From the NCBI GenBank assembly GCA_937899835.1, contig CALCCE010000010.1:49207-113206 (forward strand): a stretch of DNA of 64,000 nt, given 5' to 3'. The stretch's first letter is position 1, and each line of letters begins with the position of its first letter. Below, in pieces: positions 8,725 to 17,052 of the stretch. The notes under the pieces are model-generated. The model worked only from the letters and a program-made list of their open reading frames with translations, was not told the DNA's origin and searched no databases. The stretch is from an uncultured Flavobacteriales bacterium. Lineage in GTDB: Bacteria; Bacteroidota; Bacteroidia; Flavobacteriales_G; Salibacteraceae. The position numbers were made by a program, and so were the translations under genes.

Positions 8725-9966
8725 TTATTGCCGAAGTGCGGCCAGGCGCTGAAGTAGTGGCGGGTGGCTGTAATAAAAAGCCACATAAGCCGGATGAGGG
8801 TTGAGGTTACTCAGCTGATCCACCGACATTTTTGTGAGTGCAGTTTCCAAAGCCTCCCCATCTGCTGTGGATTTGGCAAAAGCATCTGCCTGAAACTCGT
8901 TCCTACGGCTCCAACTGTTCACCGCGTAGCCCATGGCAGTAGAAAGTGGACTGTACAACAACCCAAATACCACCAGTCCAATATGAAAAGAAGTGCCTTC
9001 AGTTCCCAAAGCCTCGGAAAAGGCAGGGTAGGTAAGTACTAAGGATAATACCCAAAAAGTAAGCCCCATTTGGGCGATACCAATGACCATTGAGCTGAGG
9101 GTGTGCTTCTTCTTGTAGTGTCCCACTTCGTGCGCCAACACGGCCACCACTTCATCAATGGTATGTTTTTCTATGAGGGTATCGAACAATACGATTTTCT
9201 TGCGTGGTCCCAGACCACTGAAAAAGGCATTGGCTTTGGAACTTCTTTTCGAGCCGTCCATCACCATCAGGTTCTTCAAGCCAAAGTTTTCTTTTTGGCA
9301 ATAGGCTTCGATCGCCGTTCGTAATGGACCGTATTCCAAGGGGGTAAGCTTGTTGAAAAGTGGCATGATCAACGAAGTGTAGAACATGGCCATGAAAACC
9401 GAAACTACCGTAGTGCATGCCCAGGCCAGCCACCAAAACCAATCGCCGGTATTGAGCCAAATAACCATGATAAGCGCCATGAGCCCACCTCCTAAAAGGG
9501 CACTCATAATGCCCCCTTTGATGCGGTCGAGCCAGAAAGTCTTGGGCGTAGTTCGGTTGAATCCGAAGCGCTCCTCCACCACAAAAGTGGAATACCAGGA
9601 GAGCGGAAGGCTTAATATGCCGGACACCAAACCCAAGGAACCAAAAAAGAGCAATGCCAATACAATGGGGTGACTCGAAACGAGTAACAATTGCTGGTTG
9701 AGCCACTGAAACCCTCCCATAAATAGCAACAAGACAATACCGATGAGCGACATGACAGAAGAAATTATGCCCAACCTTCCTTTGGCCCGATCGTAAGCCA
9801 GCCAATTGGCGTACTGCTCTGCATTGTAAATGCCTTCTGCTTCTTTGGGTAACTCCGGTTTTTTCCTGCTATCGTTGAGGAAGTCGAGTGCCCGGCTGAG
9901 GATAAAATTGAAAAGCAAGATGGCGGTGATGGCCCAAAAAATATGTGTGCTTTCTAAGAGCTCCAT
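8725..9966 (-). CDS. Ste24-type M48 membrane metallopeptidase
   Basis: A 413-residue integral membrane zinc protease of the M48 (CAAX protease / Ste24) family. The zinc motif HEVGH occupies 279-283 (ligands H279 and H283, catalytic E280) and the third ligand is expected at E357 in RRNEFQAD. About seven hydrophobic helices (5-25, 65-85, 98-120, 150-172, 178-200, 295-313, 325-345) and the N-terminal peptidase_M48_N-like region fit the full-length family. In bacteria without prenylated CAAX proteins these enzymes probably act in membrane protein quality control. The start is fixed by a textbook promoter that ends 4 bases before the ATG. Confidence 0.92.
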   Translation of the reverse strand: MELLESTHIFWAITAILLFNFILSRALDFLNDSRKKPELPKEAEGIYNAEQYANWLAYDRAKGRLGIISSVMSLIGIVLLLFMGGFQWLNQQLLLVSSHPIVLALLFFGSLGLVSGILSLPLSWYSTFVVEERFGFNRTTPKTFWLDRIKGGIMSALLGGGLMALIMVIWLNTGDWFWWLAWACTTVVSVFMAMFYTSLIMPLFNKLTPLEYGPLRTAIEAYCQKENFGLKNLMVMDGSKRSSKANAFFSGLGPRKKIVLFDTLIEKHTIDEVVAVLAHEVGHYKKKHTLSSMVIGIAQMGLTFWVLSLVLTYPAFSEALGTEGTSFHIGLVVFGLLYSPLSTAMGYAVNSWSRRNEFQADAFAKSTADGEALETALTKMSVDQLSNLNPHPAYVAFYYSHPPLLQRLAALRQ

Positions 9967-9970
9967 ATCG

Positions 9971-10000
9971 CAAAGATACCTACTTCAGGCGTGGGCTCAA
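9971..10000 (-). promoter_or_regulatory. Leaderless-type promoter of the M48 gene
   Basis: On the minus strand TTG, 19 bases, TATCTTTG, then 4 bases to the ATG. Both spacing and sequence match the Bacteroidota -33/-7 consensus, placing the expected transcription start at or next to the start codon. Confidence 0.7.
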
Positions 10001-10139
10001 GTTAAACTGCTGAGAGGGTAGGCAATTGGGAGTGGTGCTCAGGGTTGTTGTCCTTCCTATCCAAAGCATTGAAATGTCAGGTGAGCTTGTTCCTTTTTGG
10101 GAGTTGCGGTATTTCAACTTTAAACCAATGCTTTTCAGT

Positions 10140-10835
10140 ATGAAATACTTGATTCTTGGCGGTTTACTGGTGCTTTTGGCGGCACATCCCGCGACTCCCG
10201 ATCATCAATCAGATTACCTGAACCTCTGCCAAACCATTGAAAAAAATAGAATAGCACTGGCCGAAAAATATGTGCAGGCCGAAAATGAAGTAGACAAAAA
10301 CCGAGTTTTAGACACCGCAGAGGCCTATTTGTTAACCGTATTTCAGCAAAAAATGCTTCCCGCCTGGATGGGGACTCCCTGGGATTTCAATGGAATTAGT
10401 GCAATTCCCGGAAAAGGAGAAATTGCCTGTGGCTATTTCGTTTCCACCACCTTAAAACACGCAGGTTTCGAACTCAACCGTTTTCGATTGGCCCAGCAAT
10501 ATTCGCATAGCATTGTAAAAAGCCTCTCCCTTGGGCAAGAAGTAGTGGTATTGAGAAACGCTCCCCTGGAAAAGGCAGTCGCTTATTTTGAATCGCGGAG
10601 CGAAAACCTATACGTTGTGGGGCTCGACAACCATGTGGGGTTTGTGGAGCGACTTCAAGGGAAACTGTTTTTCACCCATAGCAATTACATCGATCGGGAA
10701 GGAGTGGTAAGAGAACCGTTGACCCAATCCAATGCTTTTGCCAGCTCTCAAACTTTTGTTATTGGAGCGGTGATGCCCCAACGCGAGTTACTCAAGAGGT
10801 GGCTGATGAAAGAAAGCATCCCTATCGTAACATAA
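10140..10835 (+). CDS. Secreted protein, possible NlpC/P60-like cysteine hydrolase
   Basis: A 231-residue protein started at the ATG at 10140, which opens the signal peptide MKYLILGGLLVLLAA. The longer frame from 10026 would place 38 unrelated residues in front. The mature domain has a GEIACGYFVSTTLKHAGF segment with a Cys at the start of a helix, and a later GLDNHVGFVE segment with a His on a strand. This Cys-helix ... His-strand order is what papain-like NlpC/P60 or CHAP hydrolases show, so a peptidoglycan or amide hydrolase role is possible. I do not recognise the exact family. Confidence 0.65.
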   Translation: MKYLILGGLLVLLAAHPATPDHQSDYLNLCQTIEKNRIALAEKYVQAENEVDKNRVLDTAEAYLLTVFQQKMLPAWMGTPWDFNGISAIPGKGEIACGYFVSTTLKHAGFELNRFRLAQQYSHSIVKSLSLGQEVVVLRNAPLEKAVAYFESRSENLYVVGLDNHVGFVERLQGKLFFTHSNYIDREGVVREPLTQSNAFASSQTFVIGAVMPQRELLKRWLMKESIPIVT

Positions 10836-10880
10836 CCGGGTAGTCAAAACTATGGTTTGTGCCCGCTCACTGCAAAAGCG

Positions 10881-10927
10881 AAAGCCCGCCCGTCAGAAAG
10901 GCAGGGCTTTCCGAATCGGGGCGGGCT
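10881..10927. terminator. Bidirectional terminator region with two alternative hairpins
   Basis: AAAGCCC (10881-10887) pairs with GGGCTTT (10904-10910). The overlapping AGCCCGCCC (10883-10891) also pairs with GGGCGGGCT (10919-10927). The two folds exclude each other. The stretch lies between the converging stop codons of the secreted protein and GldN, so it probably ends both transcripts. Confidence 0.6.
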
Positions 10928-10956
10928 TGTAGTAATTGAGGGATCAGAAAATGGGT

Positions 10957-11871
10957 TTAGTAGCTGAAGAGGTCGTGTTCCATGTTGAACATTTCGTCGT
11001 GTAGCCGTTGGGCCTCCAACAAGGCATCGATGCCTTGCTTGTATTCGGAGATTTCCCTGCCGTAGACATTGCTTACCTTGATGATGGTACTACTAAACCG
11101 CCGTTTGTAGAACAAATCGTCGTAAGACAAGGGCGCCATATCGTTGCCACCGAGGAACACTTCTGCATTGGAAAATTCAAACCGGGCCTGTGGAAAGTAA
11201 ATCCAAAACAGTGGCTTTACACCTCTTACTTCTCCATAAGCGTCTCTTACCTCGATGTAAGGACAAATACCTACAATCCGGCATTCCATTACTCCTCGCG
11301 CTTTGTCGATGAACCAATCTTCTTTGAGTTCATAATAAATGATGTCTTTGGATTCAATATAAGTTTCAACCATTGTAGGTTCGGGTGGACCACCGTTGAT
11401 GGGTTCAGTCCAAACGGTATCGCGTTCGATCAACAGGTTTTCTAAATCTTGCAAGGTCATGGCTGTGGTGAATCCATCGTCGAGGTTAAGCGGACCAGGG
11501 CTATAAGCAGTGATGGTTCCGGTTTCGAGTACTCCGGATTTGATCACATCAAACAAACTTTTGCGAGCGTTTATCGGCTGATCGGGGTAACGCAATGGAT
11601 GGTTTATCTTTTGCCGCAAGTCGATTCTGCGCCATACCCTCCGGGTCCACATAAGGTCGGCTTCGCGCATCAGCGACCCTTGCGGATAGGTGATCGGCCT
11701 GCGGTTGGGCACATTGTCTCTTACGTAGATGCCATCAAGAACATCGGATTGTCCCGCAGGAGAAAAGGAATTGGAGGATGAAAATTGAACGTTGATATCG
11801 CCTTCATCAATTTGGGCGAAGGCAGAAGTGAGGAAACTCCCGAACAACACCCACAAAAAAACTTGCTTCAT
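10957..11871 (-). CDS. gldN: GldN/PorN-type type IX secretion ring component
   Basis: A 304-residue exported protein (signal peptide 1-19 ending SAFA) of the GldN/PorN family. The periplasmic partner of GldK in the type IX secretion system ring, it is needed for secretion and gliding in characterised Bacteroidota. Family hallmarks seen are the DVLDGIYVRDNVPNRRP opening, the EADLMWTRRVWRRIDLRQKINHP segment, SLFDVIKSGV, the WFIDK segment and PLFWIYFPQAR. The gene lies directly downstream of a paralogue on the same strand. gldK, gldL and gldM, its usual neighbours, are not in this window. Confidence 0.9.
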   Translation of the reverse strand: MKQVFLWVLFGSFLTSAFAQIDEGDINVQFSSSNSFSPAGQSDVLDGIYVRDNVPNRRPITYPQGSLMREADLMWTRRVWRRIDLRQKINHPLRYPDQPINARKSLFDVIKSGVLETGTITAYSPGPLNLDDGFTTAMTLQDLENLLIERDTVWTEPINGGPPEPTMVETYIESKDIIYYELKEDWFIDKARGVMECRIVGICPYIEVRDAYGEVRGVKPLFWIYFPQARFEFSNAEVFLGGNDMAPLSYDDLFYKRRFSSTIIKVSNVYGREISEYKQGIDALLEAQRLHDEMFNMEHDLFSY

Positions 11872-12065
11872 GGTAGAGTGGCTGTAGGTTAAACATGAGC
11901 CGTTCCAATGCAGAAAACGGCAAAAACGTAAATAAAAAACAGGGTTCCCTCCCGGAGGAAGGAAAATAGAGGCAAGAAAAATCCTGGAAAAGGATGGGGT
12001 TCCGGAACAAACCGGGTCTTCGTCAACCCCATTAACGAAGCAGGATAGAAGATATTGTAATGCGA

Positions 12066-12929
12066 TTAATAAGACCAGAAATCGGCCTCTAAAAATTGCA
12101 CCTGAGTAGCGGCCGCTTCCGATTTTATCAAGGCTTCACGGCCGTTATAGGGGGTGAGAAAGCCTTTGGGGTTAACAGTGGATTGTTCTATGACGGTACG
12201 GTTGAGGTAGCGACTTTGAAACAAGGCATCGTAATTGGCCAGGGCTGGGTTGTTTCTTGATACGCCGTGAACCTGAGCATTGGCCAGTATGCCTCTGGCT
12301 TGTGGATAGTAAACCCAAAACAAGGGCTGATATCCTCTGAATATACCTTCTTTATCGTAGCGGGAAACCATGGGGCACAAGCCAATTACCCGGCGGGTCA
12401 TCTCATTGGTTCGGGAGTCGAAAAACCAAATTTCTTTCACCTCATAGATCACCACATCCTGGGTGCTGATGGGGCTATCGTCTCCTTTGGGTTTAGAGGC
12501 AAAACCAGCAAGCGTATCCGATTGGCGCATGATCATGGTCATCACCTGTTGAGGGCTGAGGGCTACCGAAAAGCTTTCATCTGCTCCGGTTGGTCCTGCC
12601 TCATAGGCGGTGAGCGTACCCTGAATCACGATGGCGCACAACAAAACATCAAATAGGCTTCGGGTAGAATCGGTCGCGATGTCGGGCAACTTCAAAGATC
12701 GGTTGCGTTTTTCACGCAGGTCGATCCGGCTTTTGCCCCGTTTCATCCACATCACATCGGCCTCTCGGGTTTTGGGATAAGGTTCCGGGAGCACAATGGA
12801 GTCTTTTACACGCATAGCACTTCCCGGGTCGTCTACACCTGCAAGTGGACCACAAAAAGACTGACTTTGTGCTGTGAAAGGGAACAGGAGAATGGGGAGC
12901 AGCCAAATTGCTGACCTGAAGGTAGTCAT
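12066..12929 (-). CDS. Second GldN-type paralogue (GldO-like)
   Basis: A 287-residue homologue of the downstream gldN. Shared blocks are EADVMWMKRGKSRIDLREKRN, SLFDVLLCAI, WFFDSRT, PLFWVYYPQAR and LFQSRYLNRTVIEQS. The start at 12929 (MTTFRSAIW) opens a clean signal peptide ending TAQSQ; the longer frame would run into the neighbouring gene. Sequence drift from the first copy is substantial, so this is an old duplication rather than a recent one. Flavobacterium johnsoniae also carries adjacent gldN and gldO with partly redundant roles, and the same arrangement is inferred here. It follows two membrane protein genes on the same strand and may be co-transcribed with them. Confidence 0.85.
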   Translation of the reverse strand: MTTFRSAIWLLPILLFPFTAQSQSFCGPLAGVDDPGSAMRVKDSIVLPEPYPKTREADVMWMKRGKSRIDLREKRNRSLKLPDIATDSTRSLFDVLLCAIVIQGTLTAYEAGPTGADESFSVALSPQQVMTMIMRQSDTLAGFASKPKGDDSPISTQDVVIYEVKEIWFFDSRTNEMTRRVIGLCPMVSRYDKEGIFRGYQPLFWVYYPQARGILANAQVHGVSRNNPALANYDALFQSRYLNRTVIEQSTVNPKGFLTPYNGREALIKSEAAATQVQFLEADFWSY

Positions 12930-12972
12930 TGGGTGAAAAACTGAGAGAAGCAAGAAACGTGTTACAAACGCA

Positions 12973-13428
12973 TTACTGCACCACTTCAGTATCCCGCACG
13001 TTTTTCCAAACCATCCAACCGTAGAGCAAATTGAGAACACCGGGGAGGTAAACCAGCCCAGAATGCAAAGAGATGTCGAAATCTCGCCGGATCAAGGTCA
13101 CCAATAAAAAAAGCAAACCGGGCGCCATGAAGTTCAGCAACTTAAACTGTTTGCCCAAAGCCCGGATACGCGAAGAAAATTGCAAAAAATAAAGCAGGTT
13201 CAGCCCACAATTGAAGACAGTAGCTGCAAGGTAAGCCATCAGTGGGGGCATCAGGATGTCGCCATTGTCCGGGTCGTTGTTGGAAAAAATCACCATGTCG
13301 CCCCTGAAGGCACCTGGATTGAGCAACCGCACGACGATGACCATTACCAACAAAAAGAAAGGAACCGAAATAATAATGTACTTCAACAACCCGCTGGCCA
13401 ACTCTTCTTCTTTCAGTTTCCGACTCAT
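12973..13428 (-). CDS. Four-helix integral membrane protein, unknown
   Basis: A 151-residue protein with four predicted membrane helices (about 17-37, 62-83, 95-112, 125-143) and short loops. Its start overlaps the bestrophin stop by four bases, so it is translationally coupled to it. I do not recognise the family; a role together with the bestrophin-like channel is only suggested by the overlap. Confidence 0.7.
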   Translation of the reverse strand: MSRKLKEEELASGLLKYIIISVPFFLLVMVIVVRLLNPGAFRGDMVIFSNNDPDNGDILMPPLMAYLAATVFNCGLNLLYFLQFSSRIRALGKQFKLLNFMAPGLLFLLVTLIRRDFDISLHSGLVYLPGVLNLLYGWMVWKNVRDTEVVQ

Positions 13429-14309
13429 TGGGGCAGGTTCTTGGTTAAAATTTCGTGTACGTTCCCTTTAATTTTCAGGCTCAGGCCATCCGTATCCAAA
13501 TCGTTGGCATCAGTTCCAAAAGGGTCCTCAATTTCTTCGGCAATCAGTTCAGTACTCACCAGAATGTAGAAAATGAGCAGCACGATGGGGATGGTCCACC
13601 AATGAAATACCGGTGCAAAGCCCACAGGCAGCGTGAGGATGTACAAAAAGATGAATTTTTTCATGTACATCGAATAGGAGTAGGGGATGGGCGTGTGCCG
13701 AATGCGTTCACAGGCACCTATGATATCGGTCAGCGCTTTCGCCTCCTTGTCCAACATCAACAGTTGATCTCCCTGAATGGCTCCTTGAGCAAACAATCCC
13801 TGAATGCGCTGGTAAATCAGGCCGGCAATGTAGTTGGGAGGATGCTCTTTTTCATCCATTTTCAACTCCCAGTCATCGTCTGAAAGTTCCAATTCGGTCA
13901 GCCGGGTACCTTGGCGTAAATGATCTTTCATGGCCATGGGATAGTTGGAGATCATACGGGCAAAAAAAGCTCGATCTTCCGTGGCCGAGGGCGGTAGAAA
14001 GGCCGAAAGTTTAATAGCCAGATTGCGGCAATTGTTCACCATGGCGCCCCACATTTTTCTGCCTTCCCACCAGCGGTCATAAGCCGTATTGGTACGAAAC
14101 ACCAGAAACAATCCCAACACAATGCCCAGCAGGCCATGCACCGTGGTGTTGAGCTTGATATCGAAATGAAAAATATGGTCCAGCAATAGCGTGACCAGGG
14201 CTGTCCAAATGGCCACAAACAGCAAACTCGGCAACAGTGTACGCATCACCGAACGGCTGTAGGAATGGAAAATAAGGGAGACCCAGGCTTTTGGATTGTA
14301 TTGAATCAC
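13425..14309 (-). CDS. Bestrophin-family anion channel-like protein
   Basis: A 294-residue membrane protein of the bestrophin/UPF0187 family, homopentameric ion channels of the inner membrane. The conserved N-terminal block is present: a first helix, then GLLGIVLGLFLVFRTNTAYDRWWEGRKMWG, where the RTNTAYDRWWE part is diagnostic. Two further hydrophobic segments follow at about 210-245. The length is typical for bacterial members. The start is a GTG 17 bases after a TACCTTTG -7 element. It heads a minus-strand run that continues into the small membrane protein and the two gldN copies. Confidence 0.88.
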   Translation of the reverse strand: MIQYNPKAWVSLIFHSYSRSVMRTLLPSLLFVAIWTALVTLLLDHIFHFDIKLNTTVHGLLGIVLGLFLVFRTNTAYDRWWEGRKMWGAMVNNCRNLAIKLSAFLPPSATEDRAFFARMISNYPMAMKDHLRQGTRLTELELSDDDWELKMDEKEHPPNYIAGLIYQRIQGLFAQGAIQGDQLLMLDKEAKALTDIIGACERIRHTPIPYSYSMYMKKFIFLYILTLPVGFAPVFHWWTIPIVLLIFYILVSTELIAEEIEDPFGTDANDLDTDGLSLKIKGNVHEILTKNLPQ

Positions 14310-14326
14310 GGTTGAAAATTACAAGT

Positions 14327-14334
14327 CAAAGGTA
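14327..14334 (-). promoter_or_regulatory. -7 element of the bestrophin gene
   Basis: TACCTTTG on the minus strand, 17 bases before the GTG start, matching TAnnTTTG. No clear -33 TTG at the expected distance. Confidence 0.5.
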
Positions 14335-14370
14335 GCCAATTTGCCAGGCCAGACCTCGTAGGAAATACAA

Positions 14371-14410
14371 AACCCGGCAAAGCAGCGGAGGCTGCTGTGG
14401 CCGGATTTTG
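14371..14410 (-). terminator. Terminator of the TraB/GumN gene
   Basis: On the minus strand CCGGC and GCCGG close a hairpin with an inner CAGCAG/CTGCTG-type stem, followed by GTTTTG. It lies about 30 bases past the TraB/GumN stop. Confidence 0.65.
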
Positions 14411-14437
14411 CTCCTATGCAAAGTTTTAAGAGAAACT

Positions 14438-15373
14438 CTATTCTACCGCACTTACACTGTAACCTTCCGCTCTTAAGAGGGCAATCAAACCTTTTGTTCC
14501 GGCGAGGTGTCCGGCTCCAACGGCAAAAAAGGTTGGTTTCTCTGCGGACTGATTTTGAATGCGATCGACCCAGTTTTGGTTGCGCTCTATCACCAGGGGC
14601 TTAGTCATGGCTGCGCCACCAGACGATTCTTCCAGCAGGTCGTAGAGATCGGTAATGTTTTGCTCGGCATATAAATCAATCATTTGTTTGAAAAGGGCCT
14701 GCATTTTAGTCTCATCATAGACGATTTCTTTCAGCATTTCGGCTTGCTCCTTTGGCGGAATATTCGCCATTGCCATGCATTGCTCCTTCACTGTTTCTAA
14801 TCCAGTAATTTCCAACTCCCGCGATTGAGCTTCCTGCAACAATTTCATTTCGTATGATACGGCGGGTTCATCCAACAAGCGCGGCAATATAAAAGTGGTA
14901 AGCAACATCGGCTGCCAGGTGTTGAATTTTTCAACGCCAACACCCACGGTACTTTTAATCCATTCGTCAATTTTTTGATATTCCTCTTCGGTGTATAGTT
15001 TATCGAGCGACTGGCCTTCTTCCATGTTGGTATACTGAAGCAACTCCTTCTGAAGGTTAGGGTTTGTGAGGTCCAACTCAAAGGTGATCCGTTCCACACC
15101 ATCCAAGACTTCGGCGGTAGCCCGGGGCAAGAAAAAGCTGGATTCAGGAAAGAAATGTATGGTGCCAAACAGGTAGGAAGGGTTTTCCAAACCCTTGCCT
15201 TCAATCTTCCAAAGCAAGCTGTTGGAGAGTTGGGGAGCAGTTTCCTGCGGACAAGCTGCTACCTTGGGTTGAGCGTTGGAATGTAAAACAGCAATAGCCT
15301 TACCCATCATGATTCCAAAACCAATGGAGAGGCCAAAAAGGAAGAGTTTTTTGTAGACGGATGCTTTTTTCAT
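14438..15373 (-). CDS. TraB/GumN-family protein
   Basis: A 311-residue exported protein, anchored or cleaved after an N-terminal hydrophobic segment (about 8-28). The TraB/GumN fold is marked by LLWKIEGKG at about 53, YLFGTIHFFP at about 67 and the C-terminal VGAGHLAGTKGLIALLRAEGYSV. The paired GxxH motifs belong to the erythromycin-esterase/TIKI-like superfamily, whose members include metal-dependent proteases. The substrate of bacterial GumN-type proteins is not established. It is a single gene with its own terminator. The family call is firm; the function is open. Confidence 0.88.
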   Translation of the reverse strand: MKKASVYKKLFLFGLSIGFGIMMGKAIAVLHSNAQPKVAACPQETAPQLSNSLLWKIEGKGLENPSYLFGTIHFFPESSFFLPRATAEVLDGVERITFELDLTNPNLQKELLQYTNMEEGQSLDKLYTEEEYQKIDEWIKSTVGVGVEKFNTWQPMLLTTFILPRLLDEPAVSYEMKLLQEAQSRELEITGLETVKEQCMAMANIPPKEQAEMLKEIVYDETKMQALFKQMIDLYAEQNITDLYDLLEESSGGAAMTKPLVIERNQNWVDRIQNQSAEKPTFFAVGAGHLAGTKGLIALLRAEGYSVSAVE

Positions 15374-15693
15374 AATCGGAATGCGCAGTTTGGTTGAGTT
15401 ACCTGTTCAGTGGATGCCAGGGAACCTTTGTTCTTGTAAAAATCCGGCATCTGAAAGGTTAGTAGCGCTAACCAAACATTTCTTTCACGGGGAGGTGATT
15501 TTTTTTGAACGAATAATTTATTGACGGGGATGAAAGTCAATATGATTTTTTATTTCCAGGCGAGCAACCAAAATTAACTTCAACCTATCTATCGTTCATT
15601 GAGCCGGAGAAAGGATCATTTAAACGGATAGGTTGCTGTAGAAAGATCGACCCTCCAAAGCATCGAACCAAACCCCAACTACCCCACTATGAA
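15374..15693. other. Intergenic stretch upstream of the truncated epimerase
   Basis: About 320 bases with no convincing gene. It contains a 6-bp inverted repeat GGTTAG...CTAACC and AT-rich runs. The epimerase frame stays open back to a stop at 15514 but encodes nothing resembling the missing epimerase half. Confidence 0.5.
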
Positions 15694-16344
15694 TTGGAAA
15701 AGAACCAGTTGTTAAAGGAAGGTGTGGCCGGTTCTGCCATTGAGGTAACTGGCAATACCGTGAACGATGTATTGAAGCATCATTATGTAGAGGAGAAGCC
15801 GAACCCTCGAAATTTGGTACTGCTCTCTTTGCACCGAAGGGCCAATCAGGGGGCCAGGTTGCATCAATTGCTAGAGCAGGTAGCGCAAATCACAAAAGCC
15901 TATCCGAACCTAAAGTTTACGTGGCTCATGCACCCAACCCCAAAGGTGCGCGCGGCAGTGTCCAAGTATACCGACTGTTTGCAGTTGTTGCCTAATCTGC
16001 CGTATCCCGAAGTGGTTAAGCTGTACAGTCAGTGCCGATTGGTCATTACCGATTCTGGCGGCATTATGGAGGAAACTGCGTTTCTGGGTATTCCAAGAAT
16101 CATCATAAGAACCCACAATGAAAGAATAGGCCTGCTTCAGGCCAAAGATACCTTTGTGTACCATCCAAGGCATGGTAACCTGTCCCGCATATTTGATCAG
16201 GCACTGCGCACAGAAGGTGCAAAATCCAAGGTTTACGGAGAGGGAGATGCTTCTATTAAAATTGTAGATGCTTTGATCGGACGGAATGTGCTGCAGGTGC
16301 CCGACAGAGTTGCCTCTAAGGAAACGGTGAAGTTGGTTTCTTGA
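15694..16344 (+). pseudogene. UDP-N-acetylglucosamine 2-epimerase, N-terminal half missing
   Basis: The 216 residues correspond to the second Rossmann domain of a WecB/NeuC-type UDP-GlcNAc 2-epimerase. Visible are VTGNTVNDVL, LSLHRRAN (family: HRREN), HPTPKVR and the nucleotide-binding TDSGGIMEETAFLG. Complete enzymes have about 360-380 residues, with catalytic residues in both domains. Here coding similarity starts abruptly just before the VTGNT motif, the only start is a TTG at 15694, and an out-of-frame ATG at 15689 runs into a stop after eight codons. The best reading is a 5'-deleted remnant; expression of a lone C-terminal domain cannot be excluded. Confidence 0.75.
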
Positions 16345-16419
16345 GATCACCGGCACGAGGGAATTTTCAAGCCCCTACTTTTTGACAAATAAGTAGCGAG
16401 TACTAAGCGCATGGTCAAG

Positions 16420-16427
16420 TATCTTTG
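16420..16427 (+). promoter_or_regulatory. -7 element of the nitroreductase gene
   Basis: TATCTTTG, 17 bases before the ATG, a perfect match to TAnnTTTG. No -33 TTG at normal distance. Confidence 0.5.
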
Positions 16428-16444
16428 TAGAACAACATCCGATT

Positions 16445-17032
16445 ATGAAGTACAACCTCAGCGAAATCAATGACGTAATTCGCAACCGCAGAAGCATCTA
16501 TCCCGAACAGTACAGTGAGCGGAAAGTCCACCGTGAAATGGTGGAAGTATTGCTTAAAAACGCCTGTTGGGCACCTACCCATAAAATGACTCAACCTTGG
16601 TACTTCAAGGTGTTTATGGGCGAAGGAATCCAGAAGCTGGCCACTTTTCAGGCCGAAACTTACAAGGCGATTACTCCCGAGGAGAAATTTGTGGAGCGCA
16701 AATACCGGAAGTTGCAAGAACGACCGCTAAAAGCATCAGCCATCATCGCCATTTGTATGAAGCGCGATCCCAAAGAAAGCGTACCCGAGGTAGAAGAAGT
16801 GATGTCAGTGGCCTGTGCCGTTCAAAACATGTACCTTACTGCTACCACCTACGGGCTGGGAGGATATTGGAGCACCGGCGGACTCACCTTTAAAGACGAG
16901 ATGAAGGCCTTTCTTGAGCTGGGCGAAAAAGACCGATGCTTAGGATTCTTTTATGTAGGCTACCCGGATATTCCCTGGCCTAAAGGGCAAAGGCGGCACC
17001 TTCAGTACTACACCGATTGGGTAGAGTCTTAA
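16445..17032 (+). CDS. Nitroreductase-family flavoprotein
   Basis: A 195-residue FMN-dependent oxidoreductase of the nitroreductase superfamily, probably a cytoplasmic dimer using NAD(P)H. The N-terminal INDVIRNRRSI block gives the Arg residues that bind the FMN phosphate, followed by the WAPTHKMTQPW segment, usually A-P-(S/T)-x-x-N-x-Q-P-W. The glycine-containing TTYGLGGYWSTGG segment at about 135 is also typical. The physiological substrate cannot be inferred. It is transcribed alone from its own promoter and converges on the YceI gene after 20 bases. Confidence 0.88.
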   Translation: MKYNLSEINDVIRNRRSIYPEQYSERKVHREMVEVLLKNACWAPTHKMTQPWYFKVFMGEGIQKLATFQAETYKAITPEEKFVERKYRKLQERPLKASAIIAICMKRDPKESVPEVEEVMSVACAVQNMYLTATTYGLGGYWSTGGLTFKDEMKAFLELGEKDRCLGFFYVGYPDIPWPKGQRRHLQYYTDWVES

Positions 17033-17052
17033 AAATCCAGTCAATGCCTTGA

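Noticed and set aside
9155..9805. Long open frame (216 codons) inside the M48 gene in another minus-strand frame
   Set aside because: It is fully covered by the M48 gene, whose motifs, membrane helices and promoter are clear; the alternative product is compositionally odd and matches nothing.
12930..13040. Extended start of the second GldN copy at 13040
   Set aside because: It would overlap the neighbouring membrane protein gene and hide a well-formed signal peptide that starts at 12929.
15514..15693. Upstream extension of the truncated epimerase frame
   Set aside because: The frame stays open but encodes no epimerase-like residues and has no usable start, so it cannot restore the missing domain.
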